A DNA stretch of 64,000 nt from CAZBDV01 sp964490765 (GTDB lineage: Bacteria > Cloacimonadota > Cloacimonadia > Cloacimonadales > JAJBBL01). Where the stretch lies: positions 1-64,000 of the forward strand of contig CAZBDV010000007.1 of NCBI GenBank assembly GCA_964490765.1, written 5' to 3'. Below are positions 9,194 through 17,806 of the stretch, piece by piece; the stretch's first letter is position 1, and every line of letters starts with the position of its first letter. The notes below the pieces were generated by a model that had not been told where the DNA came from, did not search any database, and saw nothing but the letters and a program-made list of their open reading frames with translations. A program made the translations under genes and the position numbers.

Positions 9194-10486
9194 ATGATAG
9201 ATATTAAGTTCATCCGAGAGAATCCGGAAGTTATCAAAGATGCTCTGAAGAAAAAAAGATGTGATGTCGATATCGAACAGTTACTTCAGTTCGACAGTGA
9301 TAAACGGAAACTCCAGTATGCATTCGATACCGATAAAGCTCACCAGAATACGATTTCCAAAGAGATTGCCAGTAGAAAGAAGAAAAGAGAGGATATTTCC
9401 GGCATTATAGCCGAGATGCAGAAGGTCGCAAACCGGGTCAAAGAAGCGTCTAACAACCTTAACAGGCTCAATGAACAGATCAATACGCTTCTGCAATCAA
9501 TTCCCAATATTCCGGATGATACTGTTCCGGTCGGTAAGGATGAGAATGATAATAGACTTGTCAGAGAATGGAAAGGTTCAGCAGAAACCGATCAGGAAGA
9601 ACCTTCTCCCCTTTTAGATCATCTGGAACTTGCAGAAGGGCTCAATTTATTGGATTTACCCCGGGGCACCAAAATCAGTGGTTCTGGTTTTCCTGTATAT
9701 CGCCGCTACGGTGCCTTACTCGAACGAGCTCTTATCAATTTCATGCTCGACTATCATATAATAAACCATAACTATCAGGAGATTGCAGTTCCTGTTCTGG
9801 TCAACCGTCAGGCTATGTTTGGCACAGGCCAGCTTCCGAAGCTGGAAGATGATATGTACCGGATAAGCGAAGACGACCTGTTTCTAATCCCGACCGGGGA
9901 GGTTCCTGTAACAAACATCTATTCCGGCGAGATTCTCCGTCACGAGCAGTTACCTGAGAAATTCGTCACCTTTACCCCCTGTTTCCGGAGAGAGGCAGGC
10001 TCATATGGTAAGGGAACGAGAGGATTGCAGAGAATACATCAGTTCAATAAGGTCGAGATGGTCAGATTCGTCAGGCCGGAAGAGTCGGGAACTGCTCTGG
10101 AAGAGATGATAAACGAAGCAGAGAGCATTCTCAAAGCCCTGGAACTCCCTTACAGGGTAATGGAATTGAATACATCCGATCTCAGTTTTGCCTCTGCCAG
10201 GACCTATGATCTTGAGGTCTGGACACCTGGCATGAAGAAGTATCTGGAAGTTTCATCTGTGAGCAATTTCCGTGATTTTCAAGCCAGAAGGGCATCTATC
10301 CGTTTTCGTGATGACAATGGCAGGGTGAGTTTCGTCCATACACTCAACGGATCAGGACTGGCAACACCAAGAACCTATATTGCCATTCTGGAGCATTATC
10401 AGAATCAGGACGGTTCTATCACCGTTCCGAAAGCTCTGCAGAAGTATATGCAGGGAATGACCAGGATTGAACCTGAGGAGTGTTAA
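9194..10486 (+). CDS. serS: Seryl-tRNA synthetase
   Basis: Charges tRNA-Ser. The 430-residue class II synthetase has the N-terminal long coiled-coil arm (about 28-100) that contacts the tRNA-Ser variable arm. The catalytic domain has motif 2 (TPCFRREAGSYGKGTRGL) and motif 3 (NGSGLATPRTYIAILE). The ATP-binding TGEVP and serine-binding residues are as expected. It lies 37 bp after tpiA, too close for a T-box leader. Two tRNA-Ser genes occur at about 3.3-3.5 kb. Confidence 0.97.
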   Translation: MIDIKFIRENPEVIKDALKKKRCDVDIEQLLQFDSDKRKLQYAFDTDKAHQNTISKEIASRKKKREDISGIIAEMQKVANRVKEASNNLNRLNEQINTLLQSIPNIPDDTVPVGKDENDNRLVREWKGSAETDQEEPSPLLDHLELAEGLNLLDLPRGTKISGSGFPVYRRYGALLERALINFMLDYHIINHNYQEIAVPVLVNRQAMFGTGQLPKLEDDMYRISEDDLFLIPTGEVPVTNIYSGEILRHEQLPEKFVTFTPCFRREAGSYGKGTRGLQRIHQFNKVEMVRFVRPEESGTALEEMINEAESILKALELPYRVMELNTSDLSFASARTYDLEVWTPGMKKYLEVSSVSNFRDFQARRASIRFRDDNGRVSFVHTLNGSGLATPRTYIAILEHYQNQDGSITVPKALQKYMQGMTRIEPEEC

Positions 10487-10510
10487 ACATAAACATTATA
10501 TGGTGGTTAT

Positions 10511-11434
10511 ATGAAGATACGCAAAAGTGACTCGTATCGTAACGCTGAAGCGCGAAGAATTCCGATAGTTGCCTTCGAATCGGCAATTATCAGTCATGGA
10601 CTTCCCCATCCTGATAATATCAAGCTTATAGAAGAACTTCATGAAACAGCCGGATGTCTTGGGATTTATCTGGCAGTGATCTGGCTGGACGAGGGATATG
10701 TAAAGGTCGGTTTTGATAATCAGGAGTTGAAGAAACTGGCTTCAGACGAGAATAGAACCAAAGTTTCCGGAAGAGATATACCGTATGTTCTGGCTACCGG
10801 GTTGACCGGAGGAACCACCGTTTCTGCTACTCTACTTCTGGCCAGAAGACTCGGTTTACAGGTTTTTGCTACCGGCGGCCTGGGTGGTGTGCATTACCGT
10901 GCCGAGACATCATTCGATATCTCAAACGATATCTATGCGCTCTCCAGAAATCCTCTTGTTGTTGTCTCTGCCGGGATTAAGTCTGTTCTCGATGTAGCCA
11001 AGACACTGGAATTGTTCGAGACATTTGGTATTCCGATTTTCGGTTATCAGACAGATACTCTACCCCTCTTTTACTCCCGATCTTCAGAATATAGCATCAA
11101 ATCGGTGCAAGATGTGAAAGAGATCTGCCGGCTGTATGATCTGCATAGAACCCTGGATCTCTCATCGTCAATGATAGTTGCCAATCCCGTCCCGGAAGAG
11201 TGGAGTATCCCGGCTGAAGATATAGATTGCCTGCTCGAGAAGGCAATCAGAGAAGCTGAGAAACATGCGATTTCCGGATCTGACGTAACCCCATTCCTGC
11301 TTCACAAGCTGAGTCAGTCAAACCTAAACACGGTTAAAACCAATATCGAACTGGTAAAGAACAATGTCAGGCTGGCAGCAGATATTGCCATTCATCTCAA
11401 GCGTTACTCTGAGAATCGGGAAAGCAATGATTAA
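10511..11434 (+). CDS. psuG: Pseudouridine-5'-phosphate glycosidase
   Basis: Cleaves pseudouridine 5'-phosphate to uracil and ribose 5-phosphate (the reverse reaction is favoured in vitro), allowing recycling of pseudouridine from RNA. The 307-residue protein has family length. Key sequences are FESAIISHGLPHP (catalytic Glu), the glycine-rich GLTGGTTVSAT and ATGGLGGVHY, SFDISNDI (catalytic Asp) and VSAGIKSVLD (catalytic Lys). The C-terminal TPFLLHKL motif is typical. No PsuK kinase is adjacent, so the phosphorylated substrate must come from elsewhere. Confidence 0.95.
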   Translation: MKIRKSDSYRNAEARRIPIVAFESAIISHGLPHPDNIKLIEELHETAGCLGIYLAVIWLDEGYVKVGFDNQELKKLASDENRTKVSGRDIPYVLATGLTGGTTVSATLLLARRLGLQVFATGGLGGVHYRAETSFDISNDIYALSRNPLVVVSAGIKSVLDVAKTLELFETFGIPIFGYQTDTLPLFYSRSSEYSIKSVQDVKEICRLYDLHRTLDLSSSMIVANPVPEEWSIPAEDIDCLLEKAIREAEKHAISGSDVTPFLLHKLSQSNLNTVKTNIELVKNNVRLAADIAIHLKRYSENRESND

Positions 11435-11485
11435 GATAAAAGTTCATTACTCTATTTTTTGCGTTAGAAAGCAGAAAGGTGAAGG

Positions 11486-13612
11486 ATGAAGATACGGAGC
11501 GATTTAGAAAACAGGATATTTATCACTTTCTTTGTCATCGTTTTTGTCCTGATCCTTCTCATGACCCTGGCAGAATGGATGGTGATTACCCATCTGATCA
11601 ACCAGCATGAAGACAGAGAGATCAACAGCAGAATTGTACGTATTGAAAGTGTTCTCAGCAATTTCACCTCAGAACGGACCAATCTTGTAGTCAATCTGGC
11701 AAATAATCCGGTTCTGGCAAGAGCTATAGCCGATCAGAATAACAGGCAGATTGCTGATGTATTATCAGAGGGTTCCCGAAATTTTCAGGGGTTGTTCGCT
11801 ATCTATGACTTAATAGATAACCAGTTGTTCGATCTCTACGGAGAGAGGATCGTACCACTTGAGAATAACCTGCAGGCTATATTTAATCAGGGAATAAATC
11901 CTCCCGGTGAGTTCTTTGTTAGTATGGGAGGGAGTAGTTATTTTGTCGCGTTTGATTATCTGGAAACAGATATTCCGGTTGATACTGCAGCCCTGATCTT
12001 CTATCTGGAGGAATTCTCGCTCCGTCATCTCGGTATTTCGTTTGATTTCGATTATTACCAGATCCCCCGCTTCGAAGATATTGGGTTCTTACCGTTACCT
12101 TCAACCTTTCAGGATTCAGAATCAGATATAAAGAGAGCACTGGCCAGATCGACAGAAAACCAGATCGAGTCAACGATCAGCAGGCTCTCTATTGATAGTG
12201 CCATGGGTCAGTTAATCCGATATGACCTGCAAAAAACTCCTAATCTCATAATTTTAATCCCCTTCGATAGGGATTTCAATGCTTTCGCTCACAGAGGTTT
12301 GCTGATTTTTGTTCTCTTACTCATGGCTATGGCATTGTTAATGATTGCTATCTCTGGTGCCTGGTTCAGCAGGCAGGTCTTATCACCCATAAAGAATATC
12401 AGCAATAAGATGCACGAGATAGAGCAGAATCCCTCCTCTCTCGAGCCGTTACCGAAGAAATATCACGGTGTTCTCGGCAAGATGATCAATACCTTCAACT
12501 CGATGAACAAATCACTTTCACGCTACAGTCAATCTCTTCTCGACTACAAGACGATCATCAATAATCTCGATTCGGGAATTCTCTGGATGGATGAAAATTT
12601 TGATATAATCCTCTGTAATCCCAGTATTCTGAAAATCTTCAAATTGGAAGCCTTTCAGGATATTATTGGCAAGAACCTCAATGATTTCGTCAATCTTAGC
12701 GACCGGTCGTTTGAAAAAGCACGAAACAAAGAGCTCTTCATTCCCCATCTCGAGATTAACCATCCGCAGGAGAAGAAGATTATCAAGTTCGTTCTCTTTA
12801 ATCTGAGAGCTGTTGATGATTATTCGGGGCTCCGGTTCGTGGCCAGTATTACCGATATAACAAAAGAGAGCAAGGAGGCACGAGCAAGAGAGCGTCTCGA
12901 ACTGGAATTGATCAAGAGTAATAAACTGGCTGATCTGGGCAGGCTTGTTGAGGGTATTGTCCATAATCTGAACTCCCCTCTGAACACGATCGTCGGCTAT
13001 GCTCAACTGATTAAAAAAGATCATCCCGAGAATGGTGATGCGGACAAGATCATCTCTTCGGGCAGGAATATAGCCAAAATCATCAAACAGTTGATGTTAA
13101 AGGTTCGGGAAGACAGCATCTCTATGATGCGCCTGATCGATATAAATGATGTAGTTACTCAGGAACTCGATATGTGCAGGCACAATATCTTCTTTGCCCA
13201 GCATATCAATCTGATTACCGATCTAAAACCAATCAGGCAGAAAATCAATGCTGCCCATGGAGAGATCAGCCTCTGTATCGCCAACCTGCTTAATAATGCG
13301 ATCCAGGCGATGGAGAAGAGTGAAAAGAAGGAATTGACTGTCAAAACTGACCTTGACAGGCAAATGATAACAGTCGAGATTAGCGATACAGGTTTCGGGA
13401 TACGAGATGAGGATTTACAGAAAATCTTTACCCCGGAATACTCAACCAAAAAGACATCTACCGGTGAGGGTTTCGGGCTTGGACTGCCAATGACAAAGAG
13501 TATCATAGAGAAATATAAGGGTTATGTTACCGTGCAGTCGACGATTGGTGTGGGAACTACCTTCACAATCTTCATACCCTGGTATGGCGAAGAGAGAACA
13601 GAAAGCGAATAA
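11486..13612 (+). CDS. Membrane sensor histidine kinase (PilS-like partner of the adjacent sigma-54 regulator)
   Basis: A 708-residue sensor kinase. TM1 spans about 11-35, an extracytoplasmic sensor about 36-270, and TM2 about 271-293. These are followed by a HAMP linker, a PAS domain (about 352-460), and a HisKA helix with H493 in GIVHNLNSPLNT. The ATPase domain has LLNNAIQAME, DTGFGI and GFGLGLPM. The gene is 24 bp upstream of an NtrC-type activator, and both stand at the left edge of a type IV pilus locus with sigma-54 promoters. The natural inference is a PilS/PilR-like pair. The large periplasmic domain differs from the six-TM PilS of Pseudomonas, so the sensed signal is not known. Confidence 0.9.
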   Translation: MKIRSDLENRIFITFFVIVFVLILLMTLAEWMVITHLINQHEDREINSRIVRIESVLSNFTSERTNLVVNLANNPVLARAIADQNNRQIADVLSEGSRNFQGLFAIYDLIDNQLFDLYGERIVPLENNLQAIFNQGINPPGEFFVSMGGSSYFVAFDYLETDIPVDTAALIFYLEEFSLRHLGISFDFDYYQIPRFEDIGFLPLPSTFQDSESDIKRALARSTENQIESTISRLSIDSAMGQLIRYDLQKTPNLIILIPFDRDFNAFAHRGLLIFVLLLMAMALLMIAISGAWFSRQVLSPIKNISNKMHEIEQNPSSLEPLPKKYHGVLGKMINTFNSMNKSLSRYSQSLLDYKTIINNLDSGILWMDENFDIILCNPSILKIFKLEAFQDIIGKNLNDFVNLSDRSFEKARNKELFIPHLEINHPQEKKIIKFVLFNLRAVDDYSGLRFVASITDITKESKEARARERLELELIKSNKLADLGRLVEGIVHNLNSPLNTIVGYAQLIKKDHPENGDADKIISSGRNIAKIIKQLMLKVREDSISMMRLIDINDVVTQELDMCRHNIFFAQHINLITDLKPIRQKINAAHGEISLCIANLLNNAIQAMEKSEKKELTVKTDLDRQMITVEISDTGFGIRDEDLQKIFTPEYSTKKTSTGEGFGLGLPMTKSIIEKYKGYVTVQSTIGVGTTFTIFIPWYGEERTESE

Positions 13613-13636
13613 AGAAATTGATAAGGAAAGAGCATA

Positions 13637-15028
13637 ATGGAAGAAAAGGCAAGAATACTGATCGTAGATGACGAAGAAGAGACCAGGCAACTGTTCAGAA
13701 GGTATCTGGAGAGTTCATACGATATCGAAGAAGCCGAATCAGCAGAGTTAGCTCTGCAAATGATGGAACATAATGAGTATCATATGGTTATGACCGACCT
13801 CGTTATGCCGAGAGTCAATGGCCTGCAGCTCCTGAAACAGATCAAATCGTTATACCCCCACGTCGCCGTTGTGGTCATCAGTGGTAAAGCCTCGGTCCAG
13901 ATGGCGGTAGAAGCTATGAAGATGGGTGCTGAAGATTTTATCGAGAAGCCGGTTGAAGATCTCGATCTGATTAATATTGTCGTCGACAAAGTGATGCGAG
14001 TCCACTGGCAAACAGAAGAGATTACCCGTTTGAAAGAAATGCTATCTGAAGAATTCGAGCGATGTAAGGTTGCCGGTAACAGCATGGTTATCCAGAAACT
14101 GCTCGAGAAAGTGAAGATCATTGCTCCCCTCGATACGACGGTCATGATCTCCGGTGAAACAGGGGTCGGAAAAGAGGTTTTTGCCGAACTGATCTGGTAT
14201 AACAGCAAAAGAAGAGAAAAGAAATTCGTCGCGGTTAACTGCGGCAGTTTACCCGATACCCTGCTCGAGAGTACTCTCTTCGGCCATAAGAAAGGCTCTT
14301 TTACTGATGCAGTCCGTGACAAGATCGGCTATTTTCAGGAAGCTAATGGAGGAACTCTCTTTCTGGATGAAGTTACCGAAACTTCTCCCGCCTTTCAGAT
14401 TAAACTACTCAGAGTACTGGAAAAGGGACTTGTCAGACAGGTTGGCGGTGACACCGATATCCCGGTTAATGTAAGAATCATCACAGCTTCGAACCAGGAT
14501 ATCGAAGCTGAAGTCAGAAAGGGTAACTTCAGAGAAGATCTCTATTACAGACTGAATGTTATACAACTCACTATCCCACCGCTCAGGGAGAGAACTGAAG
14601 ATATTCCTTTCCTGGCCAGAGAGTTCATGCGAGAATTCTCGGAAAAGCATAAAAAACCGATCAGAGATATCTCCGACCCGGCATTGAGCCTCTTAATGAG
14701 CTATTCCTGGAAGGGAAATGTCAGAGAACTCAAAAATGCCATGGAGCATGCTGTTATTCTCGCTACTCACAACCTGATCCTTCCTAAAGACCTCCCTGCT
14801 ACAATCTATAACTCCGGTAAGTTCGAAGACTCAGAAATCGATAACAAACTACTTCTCCTGCAATTCCATGAAGCTAAAGAACTCTTTGAAAGGGAATATG
14901 TCCAGAACCTGTTGAAAAGACACAAAGGAGACGTTACGAAAGCTGCCGAAATATCCGGTATTAAGAGGCAAAACCTCTACGAGAAGTTCTCCAAATACGC
15001 TATTGACCCTGCTAAATACAGAGAATGA
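13637..15028 (+). CDS. Sigma-54-dependent response regulator (NtrC/PilR family)
   Basis: A 463-residue activator of sigma-54 RNA polymerase. It has a receiver domain (about 5-120; phospho-acceptor D54, conserved K104) and a central AAA+ domain (about 143-385) with Walker A GETGVGKE (173-180) and Walker B GGTLFLDE (238-245). A C-terminal Fis-type helix-turn-helix covers about 425-455. The sigma-54-contacting loop normally reads GAFTGA; here it is GSFTDA (220-225), with Gly to Asp at the fifth position. The likely targets are the paired TGACA/TGTCA elements upstream of the pilin operons at about 15.1, 23.1, 24.0 and 24.8 kb. It is co-transcribed with the upstream kinase. Confidence 0.93.
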   Translation: MEEKARILIVDDEEETRQLFRRYLESSYDIEEAESAELALQMMEHNEYHMVMTDLVMPRVNGLQLLKQIKSLYPHVAVVVISGKASVQMAVEAMKMGAEDFIEKPVEDLDLINIVVDKVMRVHWQTEEITRLKEMLSEEFERCKVAGNSMVIQKLLEKVKIIAPLDTTVMISGETGVGKEVFAELIWYNSKRREKKFVAVNCGSLPDTLLESTLFGHKKGSFTDAVRDKIGYFQEANGGTLFLDEVTETSPAFQIKLLRVLEKGLVRQVGGDTDIPVNVRIITASNQDIEAEVRKGNFREDLYYRLNVIQLTIPPLRERTEDIPFLAREFMREFSEKHKKPIRDISDPALSLLMSYSWKGNVRELKNAMEHAVILATHNLILPKDLPATIYNSGKFEDSEIDNKLLLLQFHEAKELFEREYVQNLLKRHKGDVTKAAEISGIKRQNLYEKFSKYAIDPAKYRE

Positions 15029-15081
15029 AAGGTTCTTTCAAAAATCTATCTCACCTGCTATGAAATTGATCACTCAATCAT

Positions 15082-15130
15082 TGTCAGAATTATATGACAG
15101 TAATTCCTCGTCTGTAGTATTTGAATGACA
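15082..15130 (+). promoter_or_regulatory. Candidate paired activator sites upstream of the 15.4-kb operon
   Basis: Two 18-bp elements whose starts are 31 bp apart: TGTCA-N8-TGACA at 15082-15099 and TGTAG-N8-TGACA at 15113-15130. The same geometry recurs before the three pilin genes. TGTC-type half-sites resemble those reported for PilR of Pseudomonas. The binding protein is inferred to be the regulator encoded just upstream. Confidence 0.6.
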
Positions 15131-15384
15131 TTAATGCCTCTAATCACGATATCGGAATTAGCTCGTTTTGTCCCTGTTTTGAGTTTTCTTCTGACTTACA
15201 GAATGAGAAAAATAAAAAAAGAAAGGTCACCGGGTTGGAGTCTTATCCTTCGATTCTAAGCTTTCATCAGCGCAGGTGATAACATCAAAACAGATAGGTG
15301 AACGATAAATTCTTTTGTCTTGACAGTATTATAGTTATCATATATTAGTCTCATTGGTTTTTGGATAGGAATGTTAGAATTTTA

Positions 15385-15399
15385 TGGAACATATCGTGC
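15385..15399 (+). promoter_or_regulatory. Candidate sigma-54 promoter (-24/-12), imperfect
   Basis: TGGAACATATCGTGC keeps the invariant GG and GC with the correct 10-bp spacing but departs from TGGCAC-N5-TTGC at the fourth position and in the TTGC block. It lies about 47 bp before the ATG at 15446 and 254 bp after the paired elements, farther than at the pilin genes. Confidence 0.45.
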
Positions 15400-15445
15400 A
15401 TATAATAGTTAAGATTGTTAAGAGAATAGATAAGGGAAGGTGATT

Positions 15446-15856
15446 ATGAACTTGGGGCAAACCTTGTTGGCTGTATTAGCTCTGACATTGCTGCTGACAA
15501 TAGCTGTGAATATAAACAAGGCCCGTCTCGGAGCTGTTGCTGCTACGATAGAACAGATGGTAGATCAGGAGGCAATCAATTTTGCTCAATCCATTCTTGA
15601 GGATTATTCCCGGAAAGCGATCACTGAAGAAGGCTATCTTGATATGAGCAGTACAACAACGACCCTGACCTTCGATTCAGGTAGAGTTCTCTATGCCGAT
15701 ATCGATGTTTCAGATTATACAGATTACACTCATGAGATTGATGAAATCCAGGAAGGAAAGCAGGTCATTGTCTCGATCTATGCCGAAGAAGATGAGGGAG
15801 AGTATTCCGATCTTCGGGCCCGTAACAGTGCAACTTTCTACACCTGGTGGAAATGA
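15446..15856 (+). CDS. Pilin-like protein (type IV pilus/pseudopilin), first gene of a minor-pilin operon
   Basis: A 136-residue protein starting MNLGQTLLAVLALTLLLTIAV: a very short leader, Gly, then Gln and an uninterrupted hydrophobic helix, as in the GQ-type pilins at 23-25 kb. The rest is acidic and contains Thr/Ser-rich strands, plausible for a small pilin head domain. The usual Glu at +5 of mature pilins is absent. The ATG at 15446 is chosen over an upstream GTG because GGAAGG lies 6 bp before it. It is followed 9 bp later by a second pilin-like gene. It could be a minor pilin that primes assembly; this is inferred from position and topology. Confidence 0.65.
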   Translation: MNLGQTLLAVLALTLLLTIAVNINKARLGAVAATIEQMVDQEAINFAQSILEDYSRKAITEEGYLDMSSTTTTLTFDSGRVLYADIDVSDYTDYTHEIDEIQEGKQVIVSIYAEEDEGEYSDLRARNSATFYTWWK

Positions 15857-15865
15857 GGTAGATTT

Positions 15866-16366
15866 ATGAATTCAATGTTAGATATTATCCAATCGGTAAT
15901 CATAGCGGGGCTGATAGCAGTGCTCGTTTTCGGTATTCATATAATGACGATGAGGACCGGCCAGGAGAACAGGGTAATTCAGCAGATGCAGGGGAAAGCG
16001 GATGCTGCCATTGCTCTGTTACAGGAGGAGATCAAAACAGCACGGCAATCTATCAGTATCTCTGCAGACAAAGATTCACTCTCTTTTGTCAATACCAGCA
16101 GCGAAGTTGTTACTATCTGGAGAGAAGAGAGAGCTCTCAAAATTTCCCGCAATGATGGAATCAACGAGCCGGTAGAACAGAGTTTTGTTTATGATCTTGA
16201 AGAACTCGAATTCAATCTGTCCGGTAGCGATGTTATCAGAGTTGAAGTCAGGATTCAGAACAGGCCGGAAGATCTCTATGAAGGGAGTAATAGTGATCTG
16301 TATGTAACCGGCAAGAAAGATCTGTTTCTGAGGAATATGAGGATTGCTGATCTTCAGTCCCAATGA
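15866..16366 (+). CDS. Pilin-like/pseudopilin-like protein
   Basis: A 166-residue protein with an N-terminal hydrophobic helix (about residues 5-27), a charged amphipathic extension (QENRVIQQMQGKADAAIALL) and a C-terminal domain rich in beta-strand residues. This is the layout of minor pilins such as PilW/GspJ, but I see no recognisable prepilin peptidase site. GAGG lies 8 bp before the ATG. It stands between the pilin-like gene at 15.4 kb and the PilX-like gene at 16.4 kb. Confidence 0.6.
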   Translation: MNSMLDIIQSVIIAGLIAVLVFGIHIMTMRTGQENRVIQQMQGKADAAIALLQEEIKTARQSISISADKDSLSFVNTSSEVVTIWREERALKISRNDGINEPVEQSFVYDLEELEFNLSGSDVIRVEVRIQNRPEDLYEGSNSDLYVTGKKDLFLRNMRIADLQSQ

Positions 16367-16392
16367 TATTATCTTAACCTAGGAGGTTTAAT

Positions 16393-17592
16393 ATGGGCAA
16401 ATATGCAATTATACTGGTTATCTCACTGATAATCCTGTTATCTTATTTTGTTATCTCTACGAACAGGGCTAATACGATTGCCACTGAACGTAATGTCGAG
16501 ACCTTTGCCTATAACCAGGCTAAGAATGTCTCTAACAGTGCAGCCCAGATCATTGTAAGAGAGATCATGGAGGTCAAACCGTCCAGCAGATGGAACTACC
16601 TGATGAACACAGAGGCGAGTTCTATCAACCCTCCCCCTTATTATAGTGACTGGCGGGATTGGCCGGAACTGGAAGGTCGATACAAAATCAAGAGTCTGGC
16701 AAAGAGTGTAGAATTTGCTGATGATATCCTCTTAGTCGTTTCCGGTGAAGCACACGACAGAACCTATGACTCCAGAATCCACCTTGTTAGACGCACCAGT
16801 CAGGATCCCTATTTCGATTATGCCGTTTATGCCAGAGAAGAAATCAGTATTAATAAGCTATCTTATGTCGATAGCTTTAATTCTGATAATGAACCCTGGA
16901 ATTATGCAGGAGAACATCGGAATGGCAAGATAGCAGTTCAGGGACCCAAAGTAAGCGATACTGATCCAATCTATATACATCAGAATAGCAATGGTGTATA
17001 TGCTCCTGATGGAGAAACAAATATTGAATACGGACAGGATAAATACCTCCCGGAAATAGAGGATCCAGGTGGTGGAACTACTTTCGATACTGGTGCAAAT
17101 GAAATACATTTAGTAAACGGGACATTCAGAATAACTGAATCTTTAACACTGGCCGACAAACAAAATATTATCATCGAAGGTGATGTAACGTTGATTATAG
17201 AAGACAACTTTTCAATGGCTGGTCAGAGTACTATTCAGATAACACCTGATTCATCACTAACGATTTATATGATGGGAAAAAAACTAGGTATTGCTGGTAA
17301 TGGAATTCTTAATGAGAATGGTTTGGCTTCCAGTATGATGATCCTCGGCGGTCCGGAATGTAAAGATATCAAACTCTCTGGTAATGGTGACATTACAGCC
17401 TGTGTATATGCTCCGGAAGCTGATATTGAAATAACAGGTAATTCTGCCGGAATTTATGGAGCAGTAGTGGGTAACAATGTTACTCTATCGGGTAATGAGG
17501 TAAGCTCCATGCACTACGACGAAGCACTGATGGGAATAGAAAGCGATTGGGTATTCTATAAGTTCAAGTACTATGTCCATTCCTGGGAATAA
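16393..17592 (+). CDS. PilX-like protein with beta-helix domain, paralogue of the 25.9-kb gene
   Basis: A 399-residue protein beginning MGKYAIILVISLIILLSYFV, a single N-terminal hydrophobic helix, followed by NQAKNVSNSAAQIIVREIM, which resembles the helix-bundle start of PilX-like minor pilins. From about residue 235 the sequence is a repetitive right-handed beta-helix (GNxxI, GDVTLII, ILNENGLASSMMI). It ends GAVVGNNVTLSGNEVSSMHYD, the signature of the C-terminal domain (DUF7305 type) found in PilX-like proteins. A paralogue opens the assembly operon at 25.9 kb. AGGAGG lies 7 bp before the ATG. The role in pilus assembly or tip function is inferred. Confidence 0.7.
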   Translation: MGKYAIILVISLIILLSYFVISTNRANTIATERNVETFAYNQAKNVSNSAAQIIVREIMEVKPSSRWNYLMNTEASSINPPPYYSDWRDWPELEGRYKIKSLAKSVEFADDILLVVSGEAHDRTYDSRIHLVRRTSQDPYFDYAVYAREEISINKLSYVDSFNSDNEPWNYAGEHRNGKIAVQGPKVSDTDPIYIHQNSNGVYAPDGETNIEYGQDKYLPEIEDPGGGTTFDTGANEIHLVNGTFRITESLTLADKQNIIIEGDVTLIIEDNFSMAGQSTIQITPDSSLTIYMMGKKLGIAGNGILNENGLASSMMILGGPECKDIKLSGNGDITACVYAPEADIEITGNSAGIYGAVVGNNVTLSGNEVSSMHYDEALMGIESDWVFYKFKYYVHSWE

Positions 17593-17625
17593 GAATCAGA
17601 ACTCAGATTTCGCAATAACAGTATT

Positions 17626-17658
17626 AAATCCCCTGCTTGTTTAGCAGGGGATTTTTTT
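17626..17658 (+). terminator. Rho-independent terminator of the minor-pilin operon
   Basis: Stem AAATCCCCTGC/GCAGGGGATTT with a 7-nt loop followed by a T run, 34 bp after the PilX-like stop codon. Confidence 0.9.
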
Positions 17659-17753
17659 ATTATCACCGTCCATATTATATCGGGTTGAATATCGATAAGG
17701 ATATATCGATCTGAGCGAATCTGACCTGGAAGCATCAGGCAATAACCTGACAA

Positions 17754-17780
17754 AGAAAAACCCCTGCTGAGCAGGGGTTC
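17754..17780 (-). terminator. Rho-independent terminator of the leftward pilC-pilB operon
   Basis: On the reverse strand a 9-bp stem AACCCCTGC/GCAGGGGTT with loop TCA is followed by TTTTC. It lies about 30 bp past the stop of the receiver/PilT-like gene. Its stem resembles that of the convergent terminator at 17.63 kb. Confidence 0.85.
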
Positions 17781-17806
17781 GATACATTAAAGCGTGTTAT
17801 ATATCT

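Larger units (their letters stand above)
15029..15445 (+). other. Intergenic control region of the first pilin operon
   Basis: A 417-bp gap without a credible gene. It contains the paired TGACA/TGTCA elements at 15082-15130, a possible sigma-70 promoter (TTGACA at 15320, 17-bp spacer, TATTAG at 15343) and a near-consensus sigma-54 promoter at 15385-15399. I see nothing else in it. Confidence 0.7.
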
